Shown: piece by piece, positions 46,895-56,061 of the stretch | Numbering within the stretch: the stretch's first letter is position 1 | Layout: each line of letters starts with the position of its first letter | NCBI GenBank assembly: GCA_016191015.1 | Contig: JACPPM010000238.1 | Span: 1 to 63,723 of the forward strand | Direction: 5' to 3' | Source: Acidobacteriota bacterium | GTDB lineage: Bacteria; Acidobacteriota; CAIWXX01 | Length of the DNA stretch: 63,723 nt | The notes under the pieces: generated by a model | What the model was told of the DNA's origin: nothing | The model's database searches: none | Seen by the model: only the letters and a program-made list of their open reading frames with translations | Position numbers and translations under genes: made by a program

Positions 46895-46924
46895 TTGACA
46901 TCCCCGAACGGAATATGCGATAAT
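46895..46924 (+). promoter_or_regulatory. Sigma70-like promoter for korDABC (TTGACA-N18-GATAAT)
   Basis: TTGACA 46895-46900, GATAAT 46919-46924. Confidence 0.6.
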
Positions 46925-47051
46925 ACCCTCTTGTTTAGCCGACGGGGGTCGCAGCAAAGGTGGATGAGGCGCACAGCGCGATAAGCCGGGTGTGCCGTCA
47001 TCCAGGGGATGTAGGGCGCCCGTCCAATCCTGACTCGATGGAGGTTCTTAC

Positions 47052-47342
47052 ATGAGCGACGACGCTCCGTCCAAGAAAGCCAAAGGTACGGTTTTCGTGC
47101 GGAAGGAGATTTGCAAGGGGTGCTCCTATTGCATTGATTTTTGTCCGCCCCATTGCCTGGCCTTTTCCGATGACTACAACGCGAAGGGCTACCACTACCC
47201 GGTGCTCTCGCCCGCCGAGGATTGTACGGGCTGCGATCTGTGCGGCCTGTACTGCCCCGATTTCGCGATTTTCGGAGTCAAGTACGAGGACATCGAAAAA
47301 TTGCGACAGGATGCTGCCACGCCGGTACGTGTATCGGCATAG
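47052..47342 (+). CDS. korD: 2-oxoacid:ferredoxin oxidoreductase delta (4Fe-4S ferredoxin) subunit
   Basis: CKGCSYCIDFCPPHC and CTGCDLCGLYCPDFA, directly upstream of korAB. Confidence 0.88.
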   Translation: MSDDAPSKKAKGTVFVRKEICKGCSYCIDFCPPHCLAFSDDYNAKGYHYPVLSPAEDCTGCDLCGLYCPDFAIFGVKYEDIEKLRQDAATPVRVSA

Positions 47343-47380
47343 CGGCGCCTGTAATCATAATTCATCCTACGGAGGAAGCT

Positions 47381-48538
47381 TTGAAAGCGGATCCGAGTGG
47401 CGTATTGGTGGGCACGCATTTCATCGACGGCGATCACGCCGCCTGTGAAGGTGCTCTGGCGGCCGGCTGCCGATTTGTAGCCGGCTATCCGATCACGCCG
47501 TCGACGGAGGTGGTCGAGCGGTTTGCGGCTCGCATTCCCCTGGTCGGCGGTGTGTTCATTCAGCTGGAAGACGAAATCGCGTCGTCGATTGCGATCCAGG
47601 GGGCGGTCTGGGGCGGCAAGAAGGTCATGACAGTCACCTCCGGCCCGGGACTCTCGCTCATGATGGAACATATCGGGCTGGCGGCGATCACCGAATGTCC
47701 GTGCGTCTTCGTCGACGTGCAGCGGGGCGGGCCCTCGACGGGTCTGCCGACTCTGCCGGCGCAGGCCGACATGATGCAGGTGAAGTGGGGCTCGCATGGC
47801 GACTACGAGCCCATCGCGTTGTCGCCGAATTCTCCGCAGGAGTGCTTCGACCTGATGATCAAAGCATTCAACCTCGCCGAGATGTACCGAGTGCCGGTCT
47901 TCTTCATGATGGATGAGGTCGTCGGGCACATGACCGAAAGGGTCGTGATTCCGCCGGCGGACCAGATTGAGGTGGTCGAGAGACGGTGGACGGCGAAGAA
48001 GCCTGCGGAGTACCGGCCTTACGAGACGAACGGCAACATGGTGCCGGACATGGTGAAGGCCGGAGACGGGTATCGCATCCACATCACCGGACTGACGCAC
48101 GACGAACGTGGCTACCCGTCGATGACGCCGGCGACGCAGGATAAGCTCGTCCGCCGGCTTCTCAACAAGATCCGCCTGAACGCCGACAAGCTGCTCGACG
48201 TCCGCGAGGAGCACACCGAAGATGCTGATGTGACGGTGATATCGTTCGGCATCACGTCGCGCGTTGCGACCGCTGCCGTCGACGATGCGCGCGCGCAAGG
48301 TCTGAAAGTTGGCCACGCGCGGCTTGTGATCACGTGGCCGTTTCCGGCCGCGCGAATAGCGGCCCTCGCCGAGCGCACGAAGGTGTTCCTGGTCCCGGAG
48401 CTCAATATGGGACAGATGGTGCAGGAGGTCGAGCGCGCTGTGGCTGGCAGAGCAAAGGTCGTGTCGATCCCACACGCGGGTGGGACGGTGCACGAGCCCG
48501 AAACGATACTGGCGAAGATCATGGAGGCGGCGAGATGA
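47381..48538 (+). CDS. korA: 2-oxoacid:ferredoxin oxidoreductase alpha subunit
   Basis: GDHAACEGALAAGCRFVAGYPITPSTEV..TSGPGLSLMMEHIG; TTG start preceded by GGAGGAAG. Confidence 0.92.
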   Translation: MKADPSGVLVGTHFIDGDHAACEGALAAGCRFVAGYPITPSTEVVERFAARIPLVGGVFIQLEDEIASSIAIQGAVWGGKKVMTVTSGPGLSLMMEHIGLAAITECPCVFVDVQRGGPSTGLPTLPAQADMMQVKWGSHGDYEPIALSPNSPQECFDLMIKAFNLAEMYRVPVFFMMDEVVGHMTERVVIPPADQIEVVERRWTAKKPAEYRPYETNGNMVPDMVKAGDGYRIHITGLTHDERGYPSMTPATQDKLVRRLLNKIRLNADKLLDVREEHTEDADVTVISFGITSRVATAAVDDARAQGLKVGHARLVITWPFPAARIAALAERTKVFLVPELNMGQMVQEVERAVAGRAKVVSIPHAGGTVHEPETILAKIMEAAR

Positions 48539-49425
48539 GCACTGAACAAGCCGTTCTGGACGGCCTCGAAATAGACAATCCGGTGATGCCGTATCTGCGG
48601 AAGGACCGGATTCCGCACATCTGGTGCCCGGGCTGCGGCATCGGGACGACGGTCAACTGTTTCGCGCGCGCGCTCGGCGAAAGCGGGCTCGATCTCGACA
48701 AGGTAGCGGTGGTTTCAGGCATCGGGTGCACGGGGCGTGTCGCAGGCTACATGAACCTCGACTCATTCCACACGACCCACGGTCGCCCGATCCCGTTCGC
48801 CACGGGCTTGAAGCTTGCCAACCCCGAGCTGAAAGTCGTTGTGTATTCGGGGGATGGCGATCTATTTGCCATCGGCGGAAACCACTTTTTCCACGCCGCT
48901 CGGCGCAACATGGACCTGATGGTTGTCTGCATCAATAACCACACCTACGGCATGACCGGCGGGCAGCTCGCTCCGACGACCCCGATGGGGGCCACGCAGA
49001 CGACGATGCCGTATGGGAACTTCGAGCAGCCGTTCAACCTGCCTTTCATTGCCGACGCATGCGGGGCTGTGTACGTGGCGAGATGGACCGTCTACCACGT
49101 GAAGCAGATCACGCGCGCGATGAAAGAGGGGCTCTCCAAGCGCGGGTTCGCTTTCATCGAGATCATCTCGCCCTGCCCTACCCTTTACTCACGTCGCAAT
49201 CGCCTCGGCGACGGCGTCGACATGGTGAAGTACTACAAGGAAAAGAGCGTGATCAAGAACGGGGCGAACACGAAGGAAGTCGATCTCTCGTTCCAGGGCG
49301 AAATCACAGTCGGCAAGTTCGTGGATCGTGAGCGCACGACGTGGCTGGACGGGATGAACGATCATTTCTCGAAGGTCTTTGGGAGCAAGTTCAAGAAATA
49401 CGGAGTCCATCATGTCGAAGATTGA
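48535..49425 (+). CDS. korB: 2-oxoacid:ferredoxin oxidoreductase beta subunit (TPP-binding)
   Basis: IPHIWCPGCGIGTTVNCF..VVYSGDGDLFAIGGNHFFHAARRNMDLMVVCINNHTYGMTGGQ; ATGA overlap with korA. Confidence 0.94.
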   Translation: MSTEQAVLDGLEIDNPVMPYLRKDRIPHIWCPGCGIGTTVNCFARALGESGLDLDKVAVVSGIGCTGRVAGYMNLDSFHTTHGRPIPFATGLKLANPELKVVVYSGDGDLFAIGGNHFFHAARRNMDLMVVCINNHTYGMTGGQLAPTTPMGATQTTMPYGNFEQPFNLPFIADACGAVYVARWTVYHVKQITRAMKEGLSKRGFAFIEIISPCPTLYSRRNRLGDGVDMVKYYKEKSVIKNGANTKEVDLSFQGEITVGKFVDRERTTWLDGMNDHFSKVFGSKFKKYGVHHVED

Positions 49426-50011
49426 TATTCGCGTCGGCGGTCTGGGCGGGCAGGGTGTCATCCTGTGCGCCAGCATCATTGGGAAGGCGGCTGCGATTCA
49501 CGACAACAAGCACGCCACGCTGATCCAGTCGTTCGGGCCCGAGGCGCGGGGGAGCGCCTGTAGCGCGCAGGTCATGATCGACGATCATCCGATCGGCTAC
49601 CCGTACGTGAAAAGCCTGGACGTTCTGGTTGTCATGTCGCGAGACGCCTACAAGCAGTTCGTCACCCAGCTCAAGCCGGGTGGCATCCTGCTCTACGAAG
49701 AAGAGCTCGTCACGCCCGGCGCGATGCCTCCGGGTGTCAGTGCCTACGCCATACCGGCCACACGGTTCGCCGAGCAGCTCGGCCGGCGCCTCGTGCTCAA
49801 CATCGTCATGGTCGGGTTCTTCGCAGGCGTCACGGGCCTCCTCTCTGAGCAGGCCGTGGAGAAGGCCGTCCTCAGCTCGGTGCCGAAAGGGACGGAGGAC
49901 CTGAACTTGCGAGCCTACCGCAAGGGGTTTGAGTACGGGCGGGAGCAGGTTGAGTCCCGCAGGCTGGAGTCGGCCGCAAACGGGCAGACGCAGCAGAGCT
50001 TCGCGATCTGA
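49412..50011 (+). CDS. korC: 2-oxoacid:ferredoxin oxidoreductase gamma subunit
   Basis: IRVGGLGGQGVILCASIIGKAAAIHDNKHATLIQSFGPEARGSACSAQVMI. Confidence 0.92.
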   Translation: MSKIDIRVGGLGGQGVILCASIIGKAAAIHDNKHATLIQSFGPEARGSACSAQVMIDDHPIGYPYVKSLDVLVVMSRDAYKQFVTQLKPGGILLYEEELVTPGAMPPGVSAYAIPATRFAEQLGRRLVLNIVMVGFFAGVTGLLSEQAVEKAVLSSVPKGTEDLNLRAYRKGFEYGREQVESRRLESAANGQTQQSFAI

Positions 50012-50027
50012 ACGGAGGTCAGCGCCT

Positions 50028-50627
50028 ATGAACCTGGAAGAATATCCGATCACGCTCACGCTCAAGGACGGATTGCACGTCACGATCAGGCCGATGACCG
50101 CCTCCGACGGGCCGGCATTGCTGGAGTTTTTCCGCAGCCTGCCTGAGGAGGACCGGCAGTTCCTCCGCGAGGACGTCACGCAGCAGGAGGTCGTCGCCAG
50201 GTTCGTCGCGAACTTGGACTACGATACCGTGCTGCCGCTTCTCGCCATCAACGAAGGCAAGATTGTCGGGGATGCGACGCTGCACCGGACACACCGGGGA
50301 TGGTCGTCTCACGTGGGAGAAATCCGCGTCGTTGTCGCGCGAGCCTTCCAGCGCAACGGTCTCGGCACGACCCTCGCCAAGTACCTCGTCCGCCATGCCA
50401 TCTCCGTCGGGCTCGACAAGATGGTCGGCGAAGTCATCGACAACCAGGTCGGCGCGCGGCGTGCCTTCGAGCGGCTCGGGTTCCATCCCGAAGCCGTGCT
50501 GAAGGGGCATGTCAAGGACATCCACGGCATGAAGCGCGACCTGGTCATCCTGGCCAACGACGTCAGCCATATCTGGGAGAAGATGGAAGCGATGGTCGCG
50601 GACTTCTCGCCGACGTTCGGCGGGTAG
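50028..50627 (+). CDS. GNAT-family N-acetyltransferase
   Basis: EIRVVVARAFQRNGLGTTLAKYLVRHAISVGLDKMVGEVIDNQVGARRAFERLGF. Confidence 0.85.
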   Translation: MNLEEYPITLTLKDGLHVTIRPMTASDGPALLEFFRSLPEEDRQFLREDVTQQEVVARFVANLDYDTVLPLLAINEGKIVGDATLHRTHRGWSSHVGEIRVVVARAFQRNGLGTTLAKYLVRHAISVGLDKMVGEVIDNQVGARRAFERLGFHPEAVLKGHVKDIHGMKRDLVILANDVSHIWEKMEAMVADFSPTFGG

Positions 50628-50699
50628 CCCGGGCAACGCAGCCTGCGGAATTCCAATAGCCCGACCTTCGGTATCGCTCGGCTGGGCGTGTGATGCCGG

Positions 50700-51085
50700 G
50701 TCGAGCTGAAGTCACGCGAGGTCGATCTCTTCTCGATAGAGGCGCCATCTCTCAGCACATTCGCGTGCGTCGATGCTCGCGCAAGGAGCCCATTCTCGAG
50801 CTCGTCGGGCTAGATGAGCTTGTATGGAATGACCACAAACGACCACTTCTGAGGCGGAAAGTCCTTCGAGTTGCGCGTGACGAGACGGAGGCCGTTCATC
50901 TGAGCAAGGGCAGCCTGGAAGGCGTCGGGCAGCCTCCAACGAGTCTCGCGACGTAGACGGGCGGCGAGGTCAGCGACCGTCTTGTCGATCACGCGCGCCG
51001 TCTCCGCCATCGTGTCTGTCCCATGAGTAATCACGATCCGCTCCTCGTCCGCCTGCCGGCAGTTCTCCAGGATGGGCAGTTACTA
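50700..51085 (-). pseudogene. Mosaic scar: 3' fragment of STAND-like gene + 3' fragment of vapC + internal fragment of asparaginase-like gene
   Basis: Reverse-strand translations ..DARECAERWRLYREEIDLA; ..DKTVADLAARLRRETRWRLPDAFQAALAQMNGLRLVTRNSKDFPPQKW; LENCRQADEERIVITHGTDTMAETARV, each matching an intact gene in 52344-60099. Confidence 0.88.
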
Positions 51086-51110
51086 GCATTCAAGCTGTCC
51101 AACGCAGAAG

Positions 51111-51935
51111 TCATGATGGGAGGGTGCGGCGGCGCAGTTTCTTGAGAGGTTCATAGCCCTGAGCAATTCGCATGCGGTTGATTGCTTCAGCGGTAGCTTC
51201 GTAGTGTTCGACTTCAGACTGCGGTGCCTTGTTCCACATGTCCTGCAGGCAATGCCAGGCCCTTGCCCCTCTTGTGGTTGGCAGATGCCAGTAGTCAACT
51301 TCGTTCATAACACCAGCCTTGTTTGCCCGTTCCTTTTCAGAGCATTCGAGATGACGAATCGCAGGAGATTTCCCATCTGGAGAAACGGGGTTGTGGCTGG
51401 GATCATTTAGTAAGGAGACCACCGACGGATGTAACAAGATTCGAAGTCCTTTAATCCCGCACGTTTCGGCGGCATGAGCGCGCACGACAGCGGTCCCCAG
51501 AAATTCGGTAGCGTGATTCCCGCCATCAAGGCTGACCTCAGAGCTAAATCTGAGTGCAGCAAACGATCCATATGCGATCCCCATTCGTATTGGGATCTGT
51601 TGCGTAAGCATGGAATGCATTAAATCCACGCCGATGTTAGCTGCATCAGAGAACTGCGTCGTGGCAATAAAAGCGGAATCAGAGAAGGTGATGGCTGTCA
51701 GCGGGTGCCGCGTGCTCGCCAAATTGAGCCCCATCTTCAAGGAGTAATGGAAGCCTGAAAAGGTCTGGGACAATTGGTTTCGGGAAGCCGCCATGAACTT
51801 GTCGATCGACTCCAGCGTGAACGAAGGAAGCCTTTCAGGCGCCTTAAGATACTCCAGGTCAATCGGATTGGACTCTGTTAGAGCTTTGAACCCTAGTATA
51901 TCGACGAACAAAACGACCTCATTTTCCGACCTCAT
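51111..51935 (-). CDS. Class III nucleotide-cyclase-homology protein (Pycsar-cyclase-like candidate)
   Basis: VVLFVDILGFKAL (metal Asp), ITFSDSAFIAT (second Asp), IPIRMGIAYGSF, FLGTAVVRAHAAE. Confidence 0.7.
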   Translation of the reverse strand: MRSENEVVLFVDILGFKALTESNPIDLEYLKAPERLPSFTLESIDKFMAASRNQLSQTFSGFHYSLKMGLNLASTRHPLTAITFSDSAFIATTQFSDAANIGVDLMHSMLTQQIPIRMGIAYGSFAALRFSSEVSLDGGNHATEFLGTAVVRAHAAETCGIKGLRILLHPSVVSLLNDPSHNPVSPDGKSPAIRHLECSEKERANKAGVMNEVDYWHLPTTRGARAWHCLQDMWNKAPQSEVEHYEATAEAINRMRIAQGYEPLKKLRRRTLPS

Positions 51936-52351
51936 CGCATCCCCATCAAGGGCTCGGGACCGCGTCTTGACATCTCATTTGGTCGAGAGGCTTGTGTGGG
52001 ATCGCCGAGGTCTGCGGGCAAACGGCGGAGTTCGAGGCCCAGGGCTCGGTCATGTAATGCGTCCGACTCAATGATATTGCACGCCATGGTAACCGCCGAT
52101 GGACTTCGTCCGAGCAGCCTGGCAATCTCCACTGATCTCAGACCCGAATACAAACGCATCGCATAGCGAAGCGGCCGGGCTTGCCTGCGCTCGGGCATTC
52201 CCGGGAAACTCTTCTCCACTGCTACCTGTACTTCTGCAAGGTTTGTCCGTCTCATGCGATCCATAGGGACCGACGTCTCGTCAACTCGAGATGAAAAGTC
52301 AGGACGCGGTCCGCAGCTCACGCGATGCCGAGTCCTGCGGAGGTCACTCAA
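51932..52351 (-). CDS. Small HTH protein (DnaA C-terminal-like helix-turn-helix)
   Basis: YSGLRSVEIARLLGRSPSAVTMACNIIES; ATGA overlap with cyclase gene. Start uncertain. Confidence 0.55.
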   Translation of the reverse strand: MSDLRRTRHRVSCGPRPDFSSRVDETSVPMDRMRRTNLAEVQVAVEKSFPGMPERRQARPLRYAMRLYSGLRSVEIARLLGRSPSAVTMACNIIESDALHDRALGLELRRLPADLGDPTQASRPNEMSRRGPEPLMGMR

Positions 52352-55300
52352 GGTCGATCTCTTCTTGATAGAGGCGCCACCTCTCAGCAGATTCGCGTGC
52401 GTCGTGGGTCGCGCGTAGAGCCCATTCTCGAACTCGTCGAAGAGGATGACTCAGGAATCTCTTGGCGGATTCCTCGGCCTCGCGGTAGCGACCGGCGATG
52501 TCGCCGGCCAGTCCACCGACGTACCATGAGCCCGCGCAGAACTCATCAAATACGCTTTCATCGTCTTCGAACTCCGTCAGAACAAACTCCGTGAGGGGTG
52601 GTACGAACATCTGACCATCAGGTGTGGAACGAGGTGCAGGGAGGAATCGAGCGATCTTCTGTGCACCCCGACGGCCATTGGACCGAAGCCAGTTCATGGT
52701 GTTCTCGTGAGGTATCGCCGAGAACAGCGAGCGTCCGTGCGTGATATCGAGACGCCTACCATGTCTTGAGCTCAGGAGTAGGCGACCGACTTCCCGCATG
52801 ACTTCATCCGGATTAGCTCTCGCCAGTACGACTGAAACCTTTTCCGCGTCGTCGGACAGCGCATATTCTCCTTCAAAGAGACCTTTGACGGCCGCGCGAA
52901 TGGTCCGGGTGGGCTCGGCCCCCATCAACTCCTTGAGCACCACCAGCCAGTGAAGGCACTCCTCCGCCGTGACGAATCCGCCCGCCTCAATTAGTTTCCA
53001 GATCAGGATTCGCGTTTGCCTGTGGGCCACCACTGGTGCCTCCCCGCTTCGCTTCTTCTGCTCGATCCGGGCCGTGAGCGATTCCAAGGCAAGTTGGCGA
53101 GCAAGCTCATCCTTCCCCTTCGTCGCAGCATCTACCAATCGGCCGAACAGCTCACGAAACTCGCGATCGCCAATTGAATGGCCGATCCAGCCCCGCAGAA
53201 GATTTCCCAAATGAATTGGCGTCAGCAGGCCCTTGTCGTAGAGTCGTAGAGCACGAGACACTGGACTTGCCGCGTCGCCGATGCCAATCGACAAATCGAA
53301 AGCCGCGCGGGGGGCCACGACTTCCATCTCGTCCAGTCCCGCGGACAATCGACCGGTCAGATGCGGCCGCGAATCCATCAGTCCCATTACGTAGCCTTTG
53401 GCGAATTCGATGCGGGAGTGATGCCTGGTAGCCTCCAGGACCACGTCGAGGAATCGGGCATCTTCGTCGAGCTCGCCCAACTCTCGACCAAAAGTCTCGG
53501 CGCTTCGGGCCTGATCCGAAAAGAGCCATTCCACATCATTGAGGAGCGATGTCGGGGATTGCTGATACTTGGTTGCGAGCGCTCTGATCTCTGCCAACCA
53601 AGACTCCTCACCGGCCGAAGTGGAGTCACGATGGGAGGCCTTTCCCACGAGCACCCGAAGTCGGCCGTGGAGGTCCCGCGGAATCAACGAATCGATCCAT
53701 TGTCTGACCTGTAGAACATATGCCTCCGCCTGTTCCGGCTTTTCAGAATCCCTGTCAACGTCGTACTGCACGAATTCCTCTCCAACCTCGAGCAGGCTCG
53801 CCCGCAATTCGTCGGAGATGTTTCTTGCTTCGAACATTGCAACCACATCGTCGAGATATCCAGCGCGCAGCAAGTGTCTCAGCCTCGAGATCACGATTCG
53901 ATGCGACCCCGTAACAAGGAGGCTGTCTTCACCATGGCTGAGTTCTCGAAGCAACTGTACGGCTTGTTCCAGGCACTCGCGTTCCTCCGAAAGCGTAGAC
54001 GGCCTCCAGTCTGGCGGTGGGATCGTACCAGCCACGAGAGTCGGCGATGGGTGCCCCACCGCGAGTTCCTCGAAAATCCCATCCAGAGCATCTAGCGCAA
54101 GAGATACAACCTCTCTCCGCTCGGAGAGGAGCCTAACCTTGAGGGGCTCCATCCTCCTCCGAAATGGAGTCGGTGTGCCTGAAAGGTGGATTCTGAAAAG
54201 CTCCGTCCAGATTCTCCTCGCGTTATTCGCGATATTCGGCTCAGTCTCCTCAACTGCCAGCTCGAGCAGAACGGATTCCACTTCATCGAACATTTCCTGC
54301 AGATGACCGAGATCCTGCAGGAGCCAGACGAGCTTGCGCCGCGGATTTCTCCCGTTCTCGGCTTGCGAGAGAAGATTCAGCGTCCCTTCCCGCGAAGCTT
54401 TGTGCACGAGGTTTCGCAGAATGGACAGATAAGGCTTGGGATCGATCCGTGCGAGAGCGATTATTCGATCTGTTGTTGCTGTGTCTGCCAAACTCTGAGG
54501 TTGAAGTGTCGTAGCCCATTGGAGGAAGTAAGACGATACCGAACCGCGCACCTCTGGGCTGGCATCCCTTTGCACCCTATCGAGGAAGGATGGCAGAAGG
54601 CGCGGGGGTATCCGCATGAGGAAGGCGGCAGGATCATATTCGGCGCGGGTCTTCCACGCCGAGGCAAGAAGCGCGCGAGCGGCCACGGCAGGGGCCACTC
54701 GGAAGTATCGACCGACTTTTCTCACGACACCACCGTTGCTCTCCAGCCGGTTGGCCATCTCAATCAGCTCGTCCTTGTCCATTCCGACCCAATAGGACAG
54801 AAGGACTATTTCCTCCTGAGCCGGGCCTTTGAATGCGACCTTCATCTGCAGGGACAAAGCCTCCGCAACTTTCGACTCCTGCTGTGTGAGGCGGACTGCA
54901 AGATAATCAGGAACAGATGACGGAACCGCCCCTTTGCCCGAGGCCACGGTCGTCTGCCGATCGTTCGCGCACATATCGGCCGCAAAGCGGATGTTGTCGC
55001 CGGCCAGTTTCAGATAGGCCAACCTGCGTTCAGCAGGAACGCCCGGGAAGTTCCGATCGAGTATGTCCGTGATGACTTGCGATGGGAGAGGATCAATCCA
55101 GATGGCGTCATCGGGGCAGGCCTGTCTGGACGCGCTATCGACAAGGATTGCCCTGATCCTGTGCTCGTGTCCCTGAATCAACTGGGCCGCCGCCACACGG
55201 GTCTCGGTATCGCAATCATCAACCACAAGAATGGCGGTGACGGACTGATCCACGAGCAGCGTTCTTGCCACTCTGCCGACGTCTTCGGAATCGACATAAA

Positions 55301-56057
55301 GGACCGTGCCATCAGCACCGGGGATTTTAGACAGGCACTCGCAGAGAAAGCGTCTCTTTCCTGACCCACTCGCGCCCCTCAGGACCAAGATACTGTGTTT
55401 GCAGGACACCGAGAACGCAATGTGATTCATAATCGCCGTCTCGACTTCCATCCGTGCCTGAACGTCGATGTAGAGAGGCGTATTCCCAATCACGGACTTC
55501 GCCCGTATCCGAAGTGGGAGGGCGGCGCCGGCCAATTCCGGCCGGAAGAACTCTACTACCAAGGAAGGGAATCGAGAGGCCCACGCCGCCAGGTCGTCGG
55601 CGCTGACGACGAGTGGATCGGGCGCGGCTGGATTCAGTTTTCTCGCCTCGATGCGTAGAAGAGCCTCCCAATTGGCTTTCTTTGGCGCTGCAATGGAGTC
55701 GCACACACAGAGACGATACGCGCCTCCTTGCAGAAGATTGGACTTGACGAAGGGGTTCTGCAGTTCCCTCAAGAGCTGTGCTTTACGGACGTCGACTGCA
55801 GCCCGTGCTTTGTATTGCCAGACGCTCGGCACCCCGAACCGCCCGGTAGGATCATTCGGAATGGGGGCCTTGACCAGAGTGTCGACTCCTCCGTCGGGCT
55901 GGTTCGTTTGGATATTGGTGTGAACAAAAGCGTCTGGGAGTCCTCCAGCGAACGCTTGCGACCGAATGAGGGAATCGACAAATTTGGTGAACTTGTCGCC
56001 ACCAGGCGAACGGGTGTGGTTGATCACATCCCGAGCGTCTACGCTCCACAAACTCAT
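52344..56057 (-). CDS. Avs/STAND-like protein: N-terminal PD-(D/E)XK-type nuclease, P-loop NTPase, long C-terminal helical repeat region
   Basis: 1237 aa; DGGVD..SVWQYKA nuclease-like motif, ILVLRGASGSGKRRFL Walker A-like, ILVVDDCD Walker B, then about 750 aa helical. Confidence 0.75.
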   Translation of the reverse strand: MSLWSVDARDVINHTRSPGGDKFTKFVDSLIRSQAFAGGLPDAFVHTNIQTNQPDGGVDTLVKAPIPNDPTGRFGVPSVWQYKARAAVDVRKAQLLRELQNPFVKSNLLQGGAYRLCVCDSIAAPKKANWEALLRIEARKLNPAAPDPLVVSADDLAAWASRFPSLVVEFFRPELAGAALPLRIRAKSVIGNTPLYIDVQARMEVETAIMNHIAFSVSCKHSILVLRGASGSGKRRFLCECLSKIPGADGTVLYVDSEDVGRVARTLLVDQSVTAILVVDDCDTETRVAAAQLIQGHEHRIRAILVDSASRQACPDDAIWIDPLPSQVITDILDRNFPGVPAERRLAYLKLAGDNIRFAADMCANDRQTTVASGKGAVPSSVPDYLAVRLTQQESKVAEALSLQMKVAFKGPAQEEIVLLSYWVGMDKDELIEMANRLESNGGVVRKVGRYFRVAPAVAARALLASAWKTRAEYDPAAFLMRIPPRLLPSFLDRVQRDASPEVRGSVSSYFLQWATTLQPQSLADTATTDRIIALARIDPKPYLSILRNLVHKASREGTLNLLSQAENGRNPRRKLVWLLQDLGHLQEMFDEVESVLLELAVEETEPNIANNARRIWTELFRIHLSGTPTPFRRRMEPLKVRLLSERREVVSLALDALDGIFEELAVGHPSPTLVAGTIPPPDWRPSTLSEERECLEQAVQLLRELSHGEDSLLVTGSHRIVISRLRHLLRAGYLDDVVAMFEARNISDELRASLLEVGEEFVQYDVDRDSEKPEQAEAYVLQVRQWIDSLIPRDLHGRLRVLVGKASHRDSTSAGEESWLAEIRALATKYQQSPTSLLNDVEWLFSDQARSAETFGRELGELDEDARFLDVVLEATRHHSRIEFAKGYVMGLMDSRPHLTGRLSAGLDEMEVVAPRAAFDLSIGIGDAASPVSRALRLYDKGLLTPIHLGNLLRGWIGHSIGDREFRELFGRLVDAATKGKDELARQLALESLTARIEQKKRSGEAPVVAHRQTRILIWKLIEAGGFVTAEECLHWLVVLKELMGAEPTRTIRAAVKGLFEGEYALSDDAEKVSVVLARANPDEVMREVGRLLLSSRHGRRLDITHGRSLFSAIPHENTMNWLRSNGRRGAQKIARFLPAPRSTPDGQMFVPPLTEFVLTEFEDDESVFDEFCAGSWYVGGLAGDIAGRYREAEESAKRFLSHPLRRVREWALRATHDARESAERWRLYQEEIDLE

Positions 56058-56061
56058 TGGG

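Noticed and set aside
46925-47051. Assigning the kor leader to a known riboswitch class (c-di-GMP, THF, fluoride)
   Set aside because: Hallmark motifs of those classes were not found by eye.
50810-51034. 74-aa ORF as an intact VapC-like toxin
   Set aside because: Chimera of asparaginase frame and VapC C-terminus; lacks the N-terminal PIN Asp.
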